Assembly (NCBI GenBank): GCA_037044905.1
Contig: JBAOKB010000014.1
Coordinates: 19,989-83,988, forward strand
Source of the DNA: Hortaea werneckii
Taxonomy: Eukaryota; Ascomycota; Dothideomycetes; Mycosphaerellales; Teratosphaeriaceae
DNA length: 64,000 nucleotides
Direction of reading: 5' to 3'
The notes under the pieces are model-generated. The model was not told the DNA's origin. It did no database searches and worked only from the letters and a program-made list of their open reading frames with translations. This document shows positions 1-11,365 of this stretch, piece after piece. A program made the translations under genes and the position numbers. Position 1 is the first letter of the stretch. Each line of letters opens with the position of its first letter.

Positions 1-1038
1 AGCGAGGGACACGCAGTCGTCTGCTTTGACTGAAGAGATAGCGCTTCTTGAGTCAGATTTTGGTTGAGACTTCATATTCCCATGAGCTGCAACAATCCGC
101 GAAGGTATAGGAGGCGGCGGCATCAACTTGCTGTCATTTGTCGTGGGTCTCTTTATAGCAGTAATGTCTGGCGTAGCTGCCATGGAGTGCGTTGAGAGCC
201 CCTGGCTTACAGGCGGAGTACACCGCTTCCTTTCCTCTCCCGTATCTTCCTTCCCAGCAGCAGCCTCGTTAGAAAGCTTTTGAGAACAGTCCCCAAGCTC
301 TTCGAGATCTTCTGCGGTGAGATCAAAGTCGGCCGAATTGAAAGAAGCATTCCGTGCCTCTCTCGTCACTGTAGTCTCCTCGCGATTTAGCTCACGTGCA
401 ATCTGCGAGCTACTTCCGAGCTCATTCTCAAAGTCGTCCAGGTCCTCCTCCATCGTCTGAGTCGGCTCAGGCTGCACACGGCTTGGCTGCCCGTACTGCG
501 GCACTCGAGCCATTGGTGTTGTATCTAAAGACAGCTGACGTGGTACAGACGCCTCAGACCTCGCTATGGTCGGCGACAACTCCATCGCTCCTAGAAGGCT
601 TTCGTCATCCAGAGCATCCATGTCATCCGATGCTGTCTGCTCCTTGCAACCAGGTTCCTTTGCGTTCTCGGGACACTTTGCGGTCTCCGTTGTCTTGCCT
701 CTCCCTCCGTGGCCGCCAAAGAAAGCACCCAAATGCATCTGGCTTCCGCGAAATCCAAACCTATCCCGTCTGACCTGTGTTCCAAGCATCGTCCGCTCTA
801 GGTCGTCCTTCTCCCTCCGCTCCTTCTCCTGTCGCTTCTTCAGAGCTTCGGCTTTCTTCCGCTCCTGCTCCTTTGTACGCCATGCTCGTCGATCAAGCTC
901 AATTGACCGCTCCAGTTGCTTCTTCTCGACATCGGAGAGAGGCTGCTGGGCACGAGACTTGTAGGCCGCTTTCGCTTGTTTAATTGTCTGGCGTTGGACT
1001 ACCGGCCCGGACTGCGGTTTAGGCATCGTCCTTGGCAT
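1..1038 (-). CDS. hypothetical protein, C-terminus cut by window edge
   Basis: The frame is open without a stop from the ATG at 1038 to base 1, giving 346 codons with the 3' part missing. The N-terminal 90 residues are very rich in Lys, Arg, Glu and Gln and should form a charged helix or coiled coil. The rest is acidic, Ser/Thr-rich and low in complexity, with a DDLDDFENELG patch. No catalytic motif or membrane segment is visible. An in-frame ATG at 1026 is a second possible start. The gene is divergent from COX4 and about 340 bp separates their starts. I do not recognise the family. The composition suggests a nuclear or scaffold protein, but that is only inference. Confidence 0.6.
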   Translation of the reverse strand, partial: MPRTMPKPQSGPVVQRQTIKQAKAAYKSRAQQPLSDVEKKQLERSIELDRRAWRTKEQERKKAEALKKRQEKERREKDDLERTMLGTQVRRDRFGFRGSQMHLGAFFGGHGGRGKTTETAKCPENAKEPGCKEQTASDDMDALDDESLLGAMELSPTIARSEASVPRQLSLDTTPMARVPQYGQPSRVQPEPTQTMEEDLDDFENELGSSSQIARELNREETTVTREARNASFNSADFDLTAEDLEELGDCSQKLSNEAAAGKEDTGEERKRCTPPVSQGLSTHSMAATPDITAIKRPTTNDSKLMPPPPIPSRIVAAHGNMKSQPKSDSRSAISSVKADDCVSLA

Positions 1039-1376
1039 GGCAGTGACAAGGCCATGACGGAGGAGATGAAGTCAGTACGTGCAAAGATGGCGCGCATAGG
1101 TTGCAGCCTGGCAGACGCGTGAGTCGAAGAAGTCACATCCCACTACTGCTGCAGGGTATCAACAATGGATCGGCCTGCCTCAGCTGCCGTCACCGATCAT
1201 GGATGATCCCGAGGCTGGAATCAGTCATGTTCTGCCTCAGGCAATCACAATAATCCGCCGGCGAATCCCGAAGCTCAGCAGCTTCGCGAGGGCTAGGGAC
1301 ATCGCATTGAAAGCTTCATTGCACACACCCTCCGCTCTCTACCCCTACCGCCTTCACGCGTCACGATACCGAGATC
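1039..1376. other. divergent intergenic region (hypothetical gene / COX4)
   Basis: Short region that should hold both 5' UTRs and promoters. I see no convincing TATA box or RNA gene in it. Confidence 0.4.
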
Positions 1377-2302
1377 ATGTTCCTCCGCCGAGCCGCCCCA
1401 GCGCTGACCAAGCGCACCGCCACCGCGGCCTTCCGCCCGGCCACCGTCGCAAGGAGAGGCTTTGCCGGAAGTGTTAGGAGATGTGAGTGACATTGGTCCA
1501 AAATTTGGTCGGGGGACAAGACATAAGAAGACGAAGGAGCATATTGGGGAGTTTCAAGCGTCGTTCGAGTGCGGAAATAGCGGATGCTGGAGGGATATGA
1601 GCTAACCAGTCTGCGCATGCAGTTGACAACCCAAGGGAAGGCAACCCTAAGCCCGGCGAGCAGGACAAGCTCCTGACTCCTCTGTCTGGTACGCCCCAAC
1701 TTCCACTGCATTCCTGGGAAGAGACCGCACCGCTTCAGAACGTTGAGGGCTGATATGTGACCGCAACAGAGATCAAGGATGAGCACGACCTTCTCCCGCC
1801 GGGTGGTGCCCCCGGTACCGTCCCTACCGACCTTGAGCAAGCTACCGGTCTGGAGCGTTTGGAAATTCTCGGCAAGATGCAGGGCGTCGACGTCTTCGAC
1901 ATGAGGCCGCTGGACGCTAGCCGTGTCGGTACGTGAAAATACCACCTCAGGCTCCGCTCCAGGCAGTAAGAGGAAGACGGGACTGATACGATTTGCTCAG
2001 GTACCCTCGACGACCCGATTGTCGTGCGTTCGTTCGGTGACGAGCAGTACGTTGGCTGCACTGGCTGCCCTGCGGACTCTCACAACGTCATCTGGCTCAC
2101 CACCTCCCGCGACCGGCCCATCGAGCGCTGCCCAGAGTGCGGCAGCGTCTACAAGCTTGACTACGTCGGCCCGCCCGAATCGCACGACGAGCACGGCCAC
2201 GGCCACGGTGCACACGACATTCACCACTCCAGCGACGGTGCCCACAACTTCGAGGGCGAGCCAAAGACCATGGCGGATTTCGTCAGGCCGGAATACAGAT
2301 AG
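1377..2302 (+). CDS. COX4: cytochrome c oxidase subunit 4 (mammalian Vb type), mitochondrial
   Basis: Nuclear-encoded subunit of complex IV in the inner mitochondrial membrane. Exons are 1377-1482, 1623-1688, 1770-1928 and 2001-2302; all junctions are GT-AG, every junction is in phase, and the product is 210 aa. The N-terminus (MFLRRAAPALTKR...) is rich in Arg and Ala with no acidic residue, as expected of a matrix presequence. The mature part has the family core: EQATGLERLEILGK, then PIVVRSFGDEQYVGCTGCPADSH, a W-L-T segment and RCPECGSVYKL. The paired cysteines (GCTGC and CPEC) match the zinc-binding residues of subunit Vb. The tail is His-rich (HDEHGHGHGAHDIHH), which is unusual next to yeast Cox4 and might bind metal. 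Identity is secure. Confidence 0.95.
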
Positions 2303-3271
2303 AGGACCGGTATGGTGTAGCGAGAGACTGGAGTATAGGCTGTAGCAGTAGGCTGGGCGGTGGGGGCGCATGATTGTACAGATACTAAAGGTGGTAGCTG
2401 TTCATATACAGGTTGTTGCACGCAAAACTCGCTGATGTTCGCTGATGTTCGTTCGCACGGGTCCGCTCTGACTGGCATCGAATTCGCTGCGTTACGTTTA
2501 TAAGGCCTTCCTAAATATCTTCGTGGCTCTCTAGGCTTATGCGAAATAGCTGAAACCGAAGTGACAGGTGCGCATGGGTAGCATCTCGGGAACGACATCT
2601 GGTTCGCCTTGAAAGATGGAGGATAGAAAGCAAACGATATGTGTGAAGTTATGTCACTTTCTTTTGATTTGAACATGCACGTCTGCATACACGTCTGCAT
2701 ACATGTCTTCATCTTGGTTTGCATGCTGCATGGATTCGACGTGACCGAGACTGTCTATGTGAAGCAATTTGTCTTTCTCATACTATTGCAACATCTTCGC
2801 GATAACACTTTCTTCAGCTAGCCATGCATAACCATATTCCGTGCCGCCCCTTCCTTGAAATGGCCGTGACGCACGAGAATCTCTTTCGGATAGGCTCGAA
2901 AACAATAATGACTCCTAGGGTTGATTAGGGTTTTGCTTCTCATGCATCATGCACAGAGCACGAGGAAGAAGTGTATTCCCAGTCTCGCACAGGTCTTGGT
3001 GGTTTACCTTGCAGTCCAACCCAAGTAAATGCTTGATTGGGATGGTAATCTGTGGCAGGAACACAGGTTTCTGAGATAAGGAAACCCTCCCAGTCTCCTG
3101 ACGTCGCAAGTACAAATGCTCGACCTTGTAAAGTGGCATCATGGTGAAGGTGTGGTGAGAGACAACGTTCACTTTGCACACATCAAGCTCTCAGAGAGAG
3201 CCGCCCTGGAGACCAGAGGCTCTGGATCTCTTCCCGGCTGATGCGCTCCGGAAAATGAATCCCACACTGGC
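2303..3271. other. intergenic, convergent 3' ends of COX4 and CGI121
   Basis: About 970 bp with only short ORFs lacking protein-like composition. It contains a small duplication (gctgatgttc twice near 2431) and a tandem cgtctgcatac repeat near 2681-2700. No gene or RNA is recognised. Confidence 0.4.
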
Positions 3272-3846
3272 CTATGAACCTTTCAGCGCCATGCTTCCAA
3301 GCACGTACGGTTCAGCGCCATCCACCGATTCGATCTTGTAGACCTTCTTCAGTCGAGCTTCGTCGCGCATTTCTCCCAATATCTTGTCGGTGAAAGCAAC
3401 GGGCGTACCCTCGACGTGCTGAAGGAGGTGATCTTCCACGTTCTTGGCACTGACATCGCTGCCTCCGACTTTAATGGCCAAGACGTCTTTGGTCGAATCA
3501 TTGACGCCAAATCGCCGGAAGGACTCAGATATCTACGTCAAAGTTAGCAGTGCTCGAAGGAAAAGTGAGTGAGACGGACGTTGTTATTTTGAGATAGACT
3601 GAAAACGATTTCAGAGTGAACATTCTTGCTTTTCAATCTCTCCTGCAGCATGTCGTTGATAGCGCGGAAGCACCCTCCGAGTACCTGATCTCGGGACAAT
3701 ATAGTTGCGGCATCGAGGAAAGCATATTGAAAATCCGAATTACCTTGGAGGAGCTGCTGACGGAGGAAGGGGGCATTGGCTAGATTTCGGAAGAGAATGA
3801 TGTGAAGTGGCTGATTGGACAAATGGGGAAGCGTTACGGTCTCCAT
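3272..3846 (-). CDS. CGI121: EKC/KEOPS complex subunit Cgi121
   Basis: Subunit of the KEOPS/EKC complex, which makes N6-threonylcarbamoyladenosine at position 37 of tRNAs and is also linked to telomeres; Cgi121 binds Bud32 and tRNA. Exon 1 is 3580-3846 and exon 2 is 3272-3532, separated by a 47-bp intron in phase 0. The product is 175 aa, close to the 181 aa of yeast Cgi121. Recognisable family segments are the start (LPHLSNQPLHIILFRNL), the conserved FAFLD-like strand (YAFLDAATILS), SKNVHSEIVFSLS followed by NISESFRRFGV, and the C-terminal block RLKKVYKIESVDG. The gene is divergent from the Zn2Cys6 factor. I am confident from the fold-defining motifs, although overall identity to yeast is low, as usual for this family. 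Confidence 0.88.
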
Positions 3847-4185
3847 GTTGTTTCTCTATGCTTAGGACACGTACAGTGGCGAAGAATTGCAATGGTAATC
3901 ACTGACAATTCACCTCACTGAAGCTGCCAGGCACGCATTTCAGGCATACCTCTGGGCACGCCTTAGAAGGCAACCTAACCAACCAACCAACTGCAACCTT
4001 GAAATCGGCTACAAGCCCAGCCCATTTATTTTAGAGCCGGCACGGTTCAGCTGCAGTTACGCAGCCGAGGCAGCTCGCCTCCACCTTTCCGTCCCGGCCT
4101 CGGTCGAAACGCGCCTCATACAGCGGCCTCTACCGTGGAAGTTCCCGTCGCGACAAAACATAAACGACACGGAACGAGGCGGAAG
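3847..4185. other. divergent promoter region (CGI121 / Zn2Cys6 factor)
   Basis: 339 bp between two divergent starts. It contains a tandem aaccaaccaacc run near 3978-3990. No further gene is seen. Confidence 0.35.
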
Positions 4186-7017
4186 ATGCCATCAATCAAG
4201 CGAGGGCCAGACGACGACAACGACGGCGGCCAGCACCACGCACAACAGCAGTACAATGCTTCGCTCGCTCAGGAGCTGGCCGCCGCGGCCGCCATGGCTA
4301 CGGCTCCAGCAGCACCGCCAGCAGCAGCACCACCGAGCGGACACGCGACACCTGGATTGCCGACAAGCACTGTGAGCACAAACGATGGACCTCCGCCGAG
4401 GAAAAGGAACACTGGCTCGACACGTACAGGTCAGGCTTGCGATAGATGCAAGATACGAAAGATACGTTGCGACGCGACACCGGGAGGCTGCACACCGTGT
4501 AGACAGAATGGCAGCGAATGCCGGACAACGGATCGTATCACGGGTCGTCAGATGGCAAGAGGCCAGGTCGAGCAGCTGGAGCATGAAGTCACGGGCTTAA
4601 AAATGTGGGTTGCCGAGTTGCAGAGCCAGATCAGAGCACAAGGGCAGGATCCCGTGGCGTCACCTGCAGGGGTGAGTGGAGACGTGTACGGGGTGATGCC
4701 CTTGTCGCAGCCAAGTGAGCGGCAAACAGTAGCAGGCGAAAGCGCATATACCACCTATGTCGGAGGTCTTGAGAGCAAGACGACCCGTGATGAGGGCAGC
4801 GAAAATGCCTCTCAAGGCTCCCTGCTTCCAGAGTTTCGCCAAGGTTGTATTGGTGACAACTATCTTGGTGTTGCTTCTTCCAACAACTGGCTCTCGCCTA
4901 TCGAAGGCACCTCGCTTGCTCTGTTCGGCACCAAAATCGACCTGGCTGAATTTCTTCCGCCAGCACCCAACGCTGAAGCGGATGGCCTCTCCTATGAAAC
5001 TTTCTTGAAGCACGCCTTCAATAAATCCTCGCCTCAGCCACCCAAGCCCGAGCTGCCATCTTTTGAGGAGTACAAAATGTACGCCGACATCTACTTCGTT
5101 GGGATCCAACCCTTCATTCCCATCCTGCATAAGCCGGATTTCATGTCCATGGTGGGCAAAATGTACAGCCAAACTCACGAACCGAACGCCGCGGAAGAAA
5201 CCATGATACATATGGTGTTAGCGATCATGTTCTTCCAATGGTCTGCACGCAATCCAAGCGGAAGCGAGCAGTTCCGCGTATCGAGCTTTCAGCATTACCA
5301 CTATGCGCTCAGCATTGTCCCACAATTGATGTCTAGTCATCAGATCCAAGACATTCAGGCGCTCGCACTGGTCTGTTCGTACCTGAGATCCCAGCCGAGG
5401 CCGGGCGCCGCCTGGATGTTTACGAATCTCGTAATGGGCCTTGCTGTTGAAAGTGGGCTGCACCGGAGTAACAAAGCTTGGCCGTCTACTGCGGCCGAAA
5501 AGGATAGACATCTCGTTGAGATGCGGAAGCGCATATTCTGGTCTATCCTCTTACTGCATGTCGCCATTTCCGGGAAGCTTGGCCGACCCATGCCATTAAG
5601 GTCTGAAGATTTCGACATAGAAATTCCGGAAGAGGTCGACGACACTACTCCTGGCGAAAGCACGAGTTTGCCTAAGTGGAAGCGTTGCTCTTTTCGTGCA
5701 GGGATTCAAGGGTTTAAGCTCCTCAAGATTCTCATGAATGTGTACTCCACAATCTACAGCATTAGAAATGCAGGTGAACCCTACGAGGTACGGGTGAGGC
5801 AGCTGGAAAAGGACTTGGAGACTTTCCAAAATAATGTTCCGCCAGAGCTTGCCGGAGGACCTCAAACTCGGGAAGAAGATAGAGTTCCGGCACTCTATCT
5901 TCAGCTCTCAAAGATCGAGTGCGATTTACTGCTCCATCATCCAAGTCTGAACCGTTCCAGCAACTCTCAGACTGCTGCTGCCAATTTGGAGCTATGCTTA
6001 GACGCAAGCAACAAGATGCTAACAGTTGCGGTACAACTTAAGCGGTTGAAAAGTCTTGATACCACGTGGTTCTATACAACGGACTTCCTTGCTGCTATCT
6101 TCACTACTCTGTTTGCATTTTATGAGAAGAGAGAAAGTCTCACGCAGGAAGATGTTGGTAAGCTGAGGGATGATATGGAAAAGTGGCTGGAAGTGATGGG
6201 AGAAGTTGGAGAATTGCTAGGTAGGTCTCCTTTTACGATCGTTTTCGCTTGCCGTAACTGACCGGATACAGGCACTGGGCCCAAACTTGAGGCGGCAATC
6301 CGCAATATAGTTGATTATTCTCTTACCCACATCAACCGCCGCCTTGCGGAGCAGACGGCCTCTGCTGCATCCGCTGCGATAGCATCAGAAGCACACCAGC
6401 AAGGCCTGAACCCGCAGCAACAGCAACAACCTCAGCAGCACCAACCTCAGAGCTTCGGCGGTCAGGAATACTACGCCACGTCAACCAATTATCCATACCA
6501 AGCCACCGAGAGTAACTCAACTCAGTATCAGCAGAATCCTGCCACTGCTATGCAACATTACGACGGCCCAGCCTACAACGCCGAAGGCATGCAGCACAAC
6601 ATTGAAGCCCAGCTTAATGCGGAATTAAACAATGCCAATACCCACAGCTCGCAGCACCAGACGCCTTCCAACTTTGCCATGGCATTTCAGCCACCTCCTC
6701 AACTACCCTCCCACGCCACATTCACTTCCCAACCTCCGTTTCCCAGTGGCTCAGCAGCGTGGAGACATTTCGCAGACAATATGATGGTGCCTACTTTGCA
6801 GCACGCTGCTGCCGATCTTCATCAGTTCCCAGCCGCGACCGCAAACATGGGCGCTCTGCAGTCCACGGGCAGCGACGGCACTGGTTCGGGTCTAAGTGCG
6901 CCCATGGCCGCTGCAGCGACTTTTGGGGAAATGCAAATGCCCACCGATCCTACGCAGACGTGGCCGGGGATTGCGATTCAGTACGGAATGGGGACGGGGC
7001 ATGGTGGAGGGGATTAG
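4186..7017 (+). CDS. Zn(II)2Cys6 fungal-specific transcription factor
   Basis: Predicted nuclear DNA-binding regulator of 926 aa. Exon 1 is 4186-6220 and exon 2 is 6272-7017; the intron starts gtaggt and ends acag. An apparent longer frame starts with GTG at 4135, which eukaryotes would not normally use, so the first ATG at 4186 is chosen. The order is: Ala/Pro/Gln-rich N-terminus; binuclear zinc cluster from residue 85 (CDRCKIRKIRC-x6-C-x2-C-x6-C pattern); a short coiled dimerisation helix (QVEQLEHEVTGLKMWVAELQ); a fungal-specific middle homology region from about residue 285, with YFVGIQPFIPILHKPDF at its start; and a Gln/Asn/Met-rich low-complexity C-terminus typical of activation domains. 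Target genes cannot be told from sequence. No biosynthetic cluster lies next to it, so it is not obviously pathway-specific. Confidence 0.88.
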
Positions 7018-7787
7018 TGCTCCTTTCGACTCGCTTCGGAGTATGACATCTGAGTTCTGTTCCTGCACTGAAGATCCTCGGATGAGATTTGCTTAAGACA
7101 GCGGAAACGCTGGAGGGAAGCGTTGCACTGTAGCGATTAGTTATTGCGTTCGACTCTGTGATATCCCTGTATTAATACATTTGTCTCGCAAACAATGACA
7201 AGTACCCGTGCCAGCGCATAAGAGCGGCATGTCGATCATCGCCTTTCTAATCTAGAGGCCCTTTTTTTTCTTATGCACGTGAAGTGAGAGCCTCATTTCG
7301 GTATTGTCTCTGAAATAATCGCCGCCAATGTATGCCGCGGCAAACACTGTTGGGAGTATGAGAGGTTGGCATGTAGTGCACTGCTCGCTGTGTTCACATT
7401 TTACATACTTCCATAGATCTTATAGTGAAACCCTTCTTGTAAAGATCATACTTTGGTTCGACTGTTAGTAAGAGAGACTCGGTGCAGTTGCACCGGATTA
7501 TGGTATCTTGTTTGTGATCATGTTGGTGCGGAAAACATGGGAGCCGGATTCTCTACTCGTTCTTTCCATGTTTGTCGTCCTCACTTTACGGCTTGCGCGA
7601 TATCTATTCCGTGATGTTGTTAAGATGGTGAGAAGAGATCCACTGCACGCGAAGATTGAATGAAATGGAATGACACTGTTTTTGTTCGTGGTGGTATGCC
7701 GGCCTCGTGGCACGGTCTTGGTCTGATTAAAGCCATCGCGAGGTGGACTTATATAATCTTCTTTTTGGGGGGGGGGGGATCCCCAAC
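7018..7787. other. intergenic with a G12 tract
   Basis: Transcription-factor 3' flank and 3' flank of the small Cys-rich ORF. A run of 12 G sits at 7767-7778 just before the ORF stop. No gene is recognised. Confidence 0.35.
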
Positions 7788-8120
7788 TCAACGCCTCTCC
7801 TCCCTCGGCCTCCTCCTGTCATCCGGTCTCCCTCTCCTCGCCTCCTCTCTCATCCTCTGCGCCATGCCCAGGTAGAGGACCAGGCAATTTGGGCAATACT
7901 GCCCAGTCCCCTCCGAGGCGCGAGCCGGCAGCTCCACACCCCAGTCCTCCCCTCCATATCCCTCCCACCCACAGAACAAGCACCACTCTGCATACGACTC
8001 CCGGCATGGGAGCCCGCCCGCCCGCACCGCGCTGCAGGGCGCCAGCGTCTTCACCATCCGGTAGGCGCACCCCTCGTTCACCCTGCACGGGAAGTAGAAC
8101 GCGACGATGCTGCCGCACAT
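7788..8120 (-). CDS. small cysteine-rich fungal protein (MC-start family style)
   Basis: 110-aa ORF starting MCGSIVAFYF and carrying ten cysteines, including a CLFC pair near residue 50 and a CPNC pair near residue 76. It has no signal peptide or membrane segment. Fungi have many small uncharacterised proteins that start Met-Cys, have an aromatic YF-P-C opening and end with C-x2-C pairs, probably binding zinc; I place it there by pattern, not alignment. The ATG directly follows an AG, with a GTG/CAC microsatellite just upstream. A good donor (gtgagt, read on the minus strand at about 8362) suggests a spliced 5' leader or extra coding exon. A similar ORF lies at 15321. Function unknown. Confidence 0.4.
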   Translation of the reverse strand: MCGSIVAFYFPCRVNEGCAYRMVKTLAPCSAVRAGGLPCRESYAEWCLFCGWEGYGGEDWGVELPARASEGTGQYCPNCLVLYLGMAQRMREEARRGRPDDRRRPREERR

Positions 8121-8122
8121 CT

Positions 8123-8175
8123 TGGTGGCAACGGTGGTGGTGGTGGTGTTGGTGGTGGTGGCGGCGGCGGCAGAC
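8123..8175. repeat. trinucleotide microsatellite (GTG/GGC on the plus strand)
   Basis: Nearly pure GTG run turning into GGC, lying immediately upstream of the Cys-rich ORF start on the minus strand. It is a likely length-variable leader or N-terminal Thr/Ala tract, depending on the true start. Confidence 0.7.
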
Positions 8176-10572
8176 AGGAGATTTCTTTGTAACGGGACTC
8201 TTTACCCCACTGACTATTTCACCGCGCGTTAGCAAAGACCTCCGCAATATAGAGCGACTGTGATATAGCCGATGCCCAATACAAGAGCGCTGTGTGAAGT
8301 CGATACCCGTACGGGCGTCAAATCTACACAACAGCCCCTGAATCGCACCAGGCACGTCAGACTCACCTCGTCGTCGCTCTGCTGGTCGTGTCCCTGTGTA
8401 GGGCTTGATGGTCTATGGCAGCTTGCTGGCCTCTGGTTGAAGTTGTGGATGTTGTTGCTGCTGCTGCCTTCTGTGTCGCTGCTGAAGGAGTGGAATTCGA
8501 CAAGTTCTGAAGCCGACAAAAGCACTCGAGGTGCGCCAAGACATTGAGCTCTGACCCCCAGGGGATAGAGTGCCTCACAATACAACATTGATATGACATC
8601 TCCCAGACGAGATGCTTCAGATATCCAATCTTGCTGTCCTATTAGCTAGAGATGTAGCCAATCTACGCGTAAGGGGGCAGAGAGGCCTTACGCAGCATTC
8701 TCAGCCACGCTCTGCCTCCGAAGCATACGATGCTACAGCCATAGCAGCCAATCGACGACTCTGGCCGCAAAGAGCATACCTGCAGTACATTGACAAGCAG
8801 GAGAGCAAATAGGTTACGCTCATCTTCCCCCCTCACCCCCGAGCCTTGCAACGAACTGTCAAGGGCATTTGCTGTCCATCCTCATACATTGCAAACACCG
8901 CAAACCTAGGGACAAAGGGATGACAGGACAAACCAGACCGCGCCCAGCAAGCAAGTGCCGAAGCTTTGCTATAGCGCAAACAGCAATGAGCAGCCTGGGA
9001 GATCAAGCGGAAGCGCCGAGACTCCTACCACAGCAATGATATCTGTCATCGAGCCAAGGCGCCGCTGATCACGACAGGCAGTCCATCAAAGGCCTCTACC
9101 GGCCAAAAATGCTGGCGGTCACGCTTACAAGAGCGCAAAGGTGCCGGGTGCCTTGCCAACATCGCCTCCGAGATGGCCGGTGAAGAGAAGAGACTCTCTG
9201 CCTTCGATACTGCAGTGACGCGACGCTTTCAACAACCTGAAGATGTTTGGACAGCGAAAGCTGTATCGCGACATAGCCACCAGCGACGAGCAGAGGGGCT
9301 GCTAACGTTCGAAGCATTACCCATCACCCACGAGCAGAGCTCAATCGAAAGCGAGACCACTCACGATCCCCGAGATGGCTGAAGAGCGACACCAAGGAGT
9401 AAAGACATCTTCTGGACCTGGGTAGCAGAGACATCCACCTGTTGAAAGTCCGGCAGGCGAGACGGATACTGGAGATCATACTTCCAATCATGGACCATTA
9501 GGATAAGCCTCAGCCCCGGGGACGCTTGCCCAAGGACTGGCCAAAGCCGTCCATACCTATGATGGAGCAAGCAATGCTGCCTCTCCGTCAGAGCCTTATG
9601 ATGGCATGGCAATGTTGCTCAAGAAGATCAAGTATGTCCAGGACCGGGATCCCAGGAAGCATTCTGACCCTGGAGTCCGTGATGCAGTATCTGGAAGTCC
9701 TCTCTTTTCGGAACCGGAGTCTGTTCTTTCCTTCCTCATTTTACGATGTTCCTGGGTCATGAGCTTCTTGCCGTGAACACGACTTCTCTCTATCTCTCTA
9801 TTTTGTTTGTCATTTTTCTTCTCTCTCCTTCTTATCTTCTTTGTCTTTTCAAGAGTCGTCGTCTCATATGATGTTTGCTCCAAGTATACCTACATCTGCA
9901 GGAGCCCTGGATAGGAAAGGGCTAAGCAAGCTGCGATAGAGCTTTATAATTCCGTGTACCAGACTTCAAGCATAAGCTTGAGGAGACGCTTATAGGCTCC
10001 ATCACCTGAGACAGTCGCAAATATTTCAAGGCATTTGAAGGTGGCCAAACGCTCTCCTACTGGGCGGGACAGACCGCAACGTTCCGGAAAGGCACACCAA
10101 TAGTCGGACAGTGTTTCATGGGTATAACAGGGAGCGAGTATACCGATAGATCGAAGGTAAGGTACCACGTTGTTTGATACTGTATCTTTCAAAGAAGACG
10201 ATCCAGATAAAGAGGCCCGTCATAATCTCTTTGTGCAATGCCTAATCGACATTGGAGCTCCATGTTCTTGGAAATAAGCCGAAGACGGACTCCTTGCTGG
10301 TATGGAAGCAACGGTGAGCCCAAAATGCTGTGTCTCGGTCATTGCAGGCACTATGAGAACAATCCAAAGACCTTGGCACTCCTGTCCCGGAGACTGATTG
10401 GAAGACATCTGGGATCTTACTTGGCATTGCTGGTATTGCCAAATGGACTCCATAGGAAGATGCATGTAAGAGAGAGCTAGTCCGTGGTATCTCCCTAAGC
10501 TCAGCTCCGGACCATGTCACGATGTGCACCAATCTTGTGAGCAGGGCATTCAAGTAGCAGCAAATGCTCGCA
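8176..10572. other. gene-poor stretch, no confident gene
   Basis: About 2.4 kb between the Cys-rich ORF and nicotinamidase. Several segments look weakly protein-like: plus strand 9173-9382; plus strand about 9499-9776, which has a frame reading AKAVHTYDGASNA and KKIKYVQDRDPRKHSD; and minus strand 9944-10192. None shows a recognisable domain, and I could not join them with convincing splice sites. They may be a decayed gene or lineage-specific exons. No transposon ends, tRNA or terminal repeats are seen. Confidence 0.3.
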
Positions 10573-11365
10573 TTAGGCCTTGCCATGGACGACATGCACG
10601 CCATGATCTTCGTAATCCTGTCTGAGCTTGTTCAGAGATGCCTCATCTTGCTGCACCGCCTTGCAGCCGACCTCTAACACGGTTGTCTTGAACCCGGCAG
10701 CGGCAGCGTCTATGGCCGTGCATTTCACGCAATAATCGTATGCGATACCCACGACGAAGACCTCGTTGACCTCCTTCTCTTTCAGCAAGGCCTCGAGGCG
10801 AGTTCGTGACACTGGAGGGTCCTTGAATGGAGGGCCAAACCCAGAGTATGACTCGACGCGCTGGTCCTGCCCTTTGTCTATTACGACATCGATCTTGTCC
10901 TTCTCCAACTCGTCGATCAATTCGCAGCCTGGTGTATCCTGTATGCAGTGCGGAGGCCAGAGGACTGTCTGCTGGGTCTCCTGCGGATTTTCCGGGTTCT
11001 GGATCGTGTAGGTGGAAGTCAAGGGCTCGCAACCGGGATGTTGGGTAGCAAAGGAGATGTGGTCGTGCGGATGGAAGTCTCGGGTGGCGATTCTGATGGC
11101 CCAGTCCTGTTTCAGGAGGTCGTTGATGACCGGTGCGATCTCACGACCGCCGGGGACAGCCAAGGCGCCCGTCGGAGGGCAAAAGTCGTTTTGCCTGTAA
11201 AGTCAGTGAATCAGCGGCTCAACAGTCGGGGACTACTACGCGCTTCTCTCAAGGCTATCTGAGGCGCGAGAAAGGATATGCCGGAAGTCTTGCGGTTGGC
11301 AATGGAGGCACTCACACGTCGATAACGAGAAGCGCTCTCTTGGACGGCTGCCCGTGGCTACCCAT
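10573..11365 (-). CDS. PNC1: nicotinamidase
   Basis: Hydrolyses nicotinamide to nicotinate and ammonia in NAD+ salvage; in yeast this also relieves nicotinamide inhibition of sirtuins. Exon 1 is 11316-11365 and exon 2 is 10573-11194, joined in phase through a gtgagt...acag intron to give 223 aa. The catalytic triad is visible: Asp16 in VIDVQNDF, Lys124 in IDKGQ and Cys172 in YDYCVKCTA, preceded by the cis-peptide-type GIAYD loop. Metal ligands fit Asp56 and His58 (RDFHPHD) and His99 (WPPHC). Length and motif order match the isochorismatase-fold nicotinamidases. The flanks on both sides are gene-poor. Confidence 0.93.

Noticed and set aside
4135..4185. N-terminal extension of the Zn2Cys6 factor
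   Set aside because: Begins with GTG; no ATG in frame before 4186.
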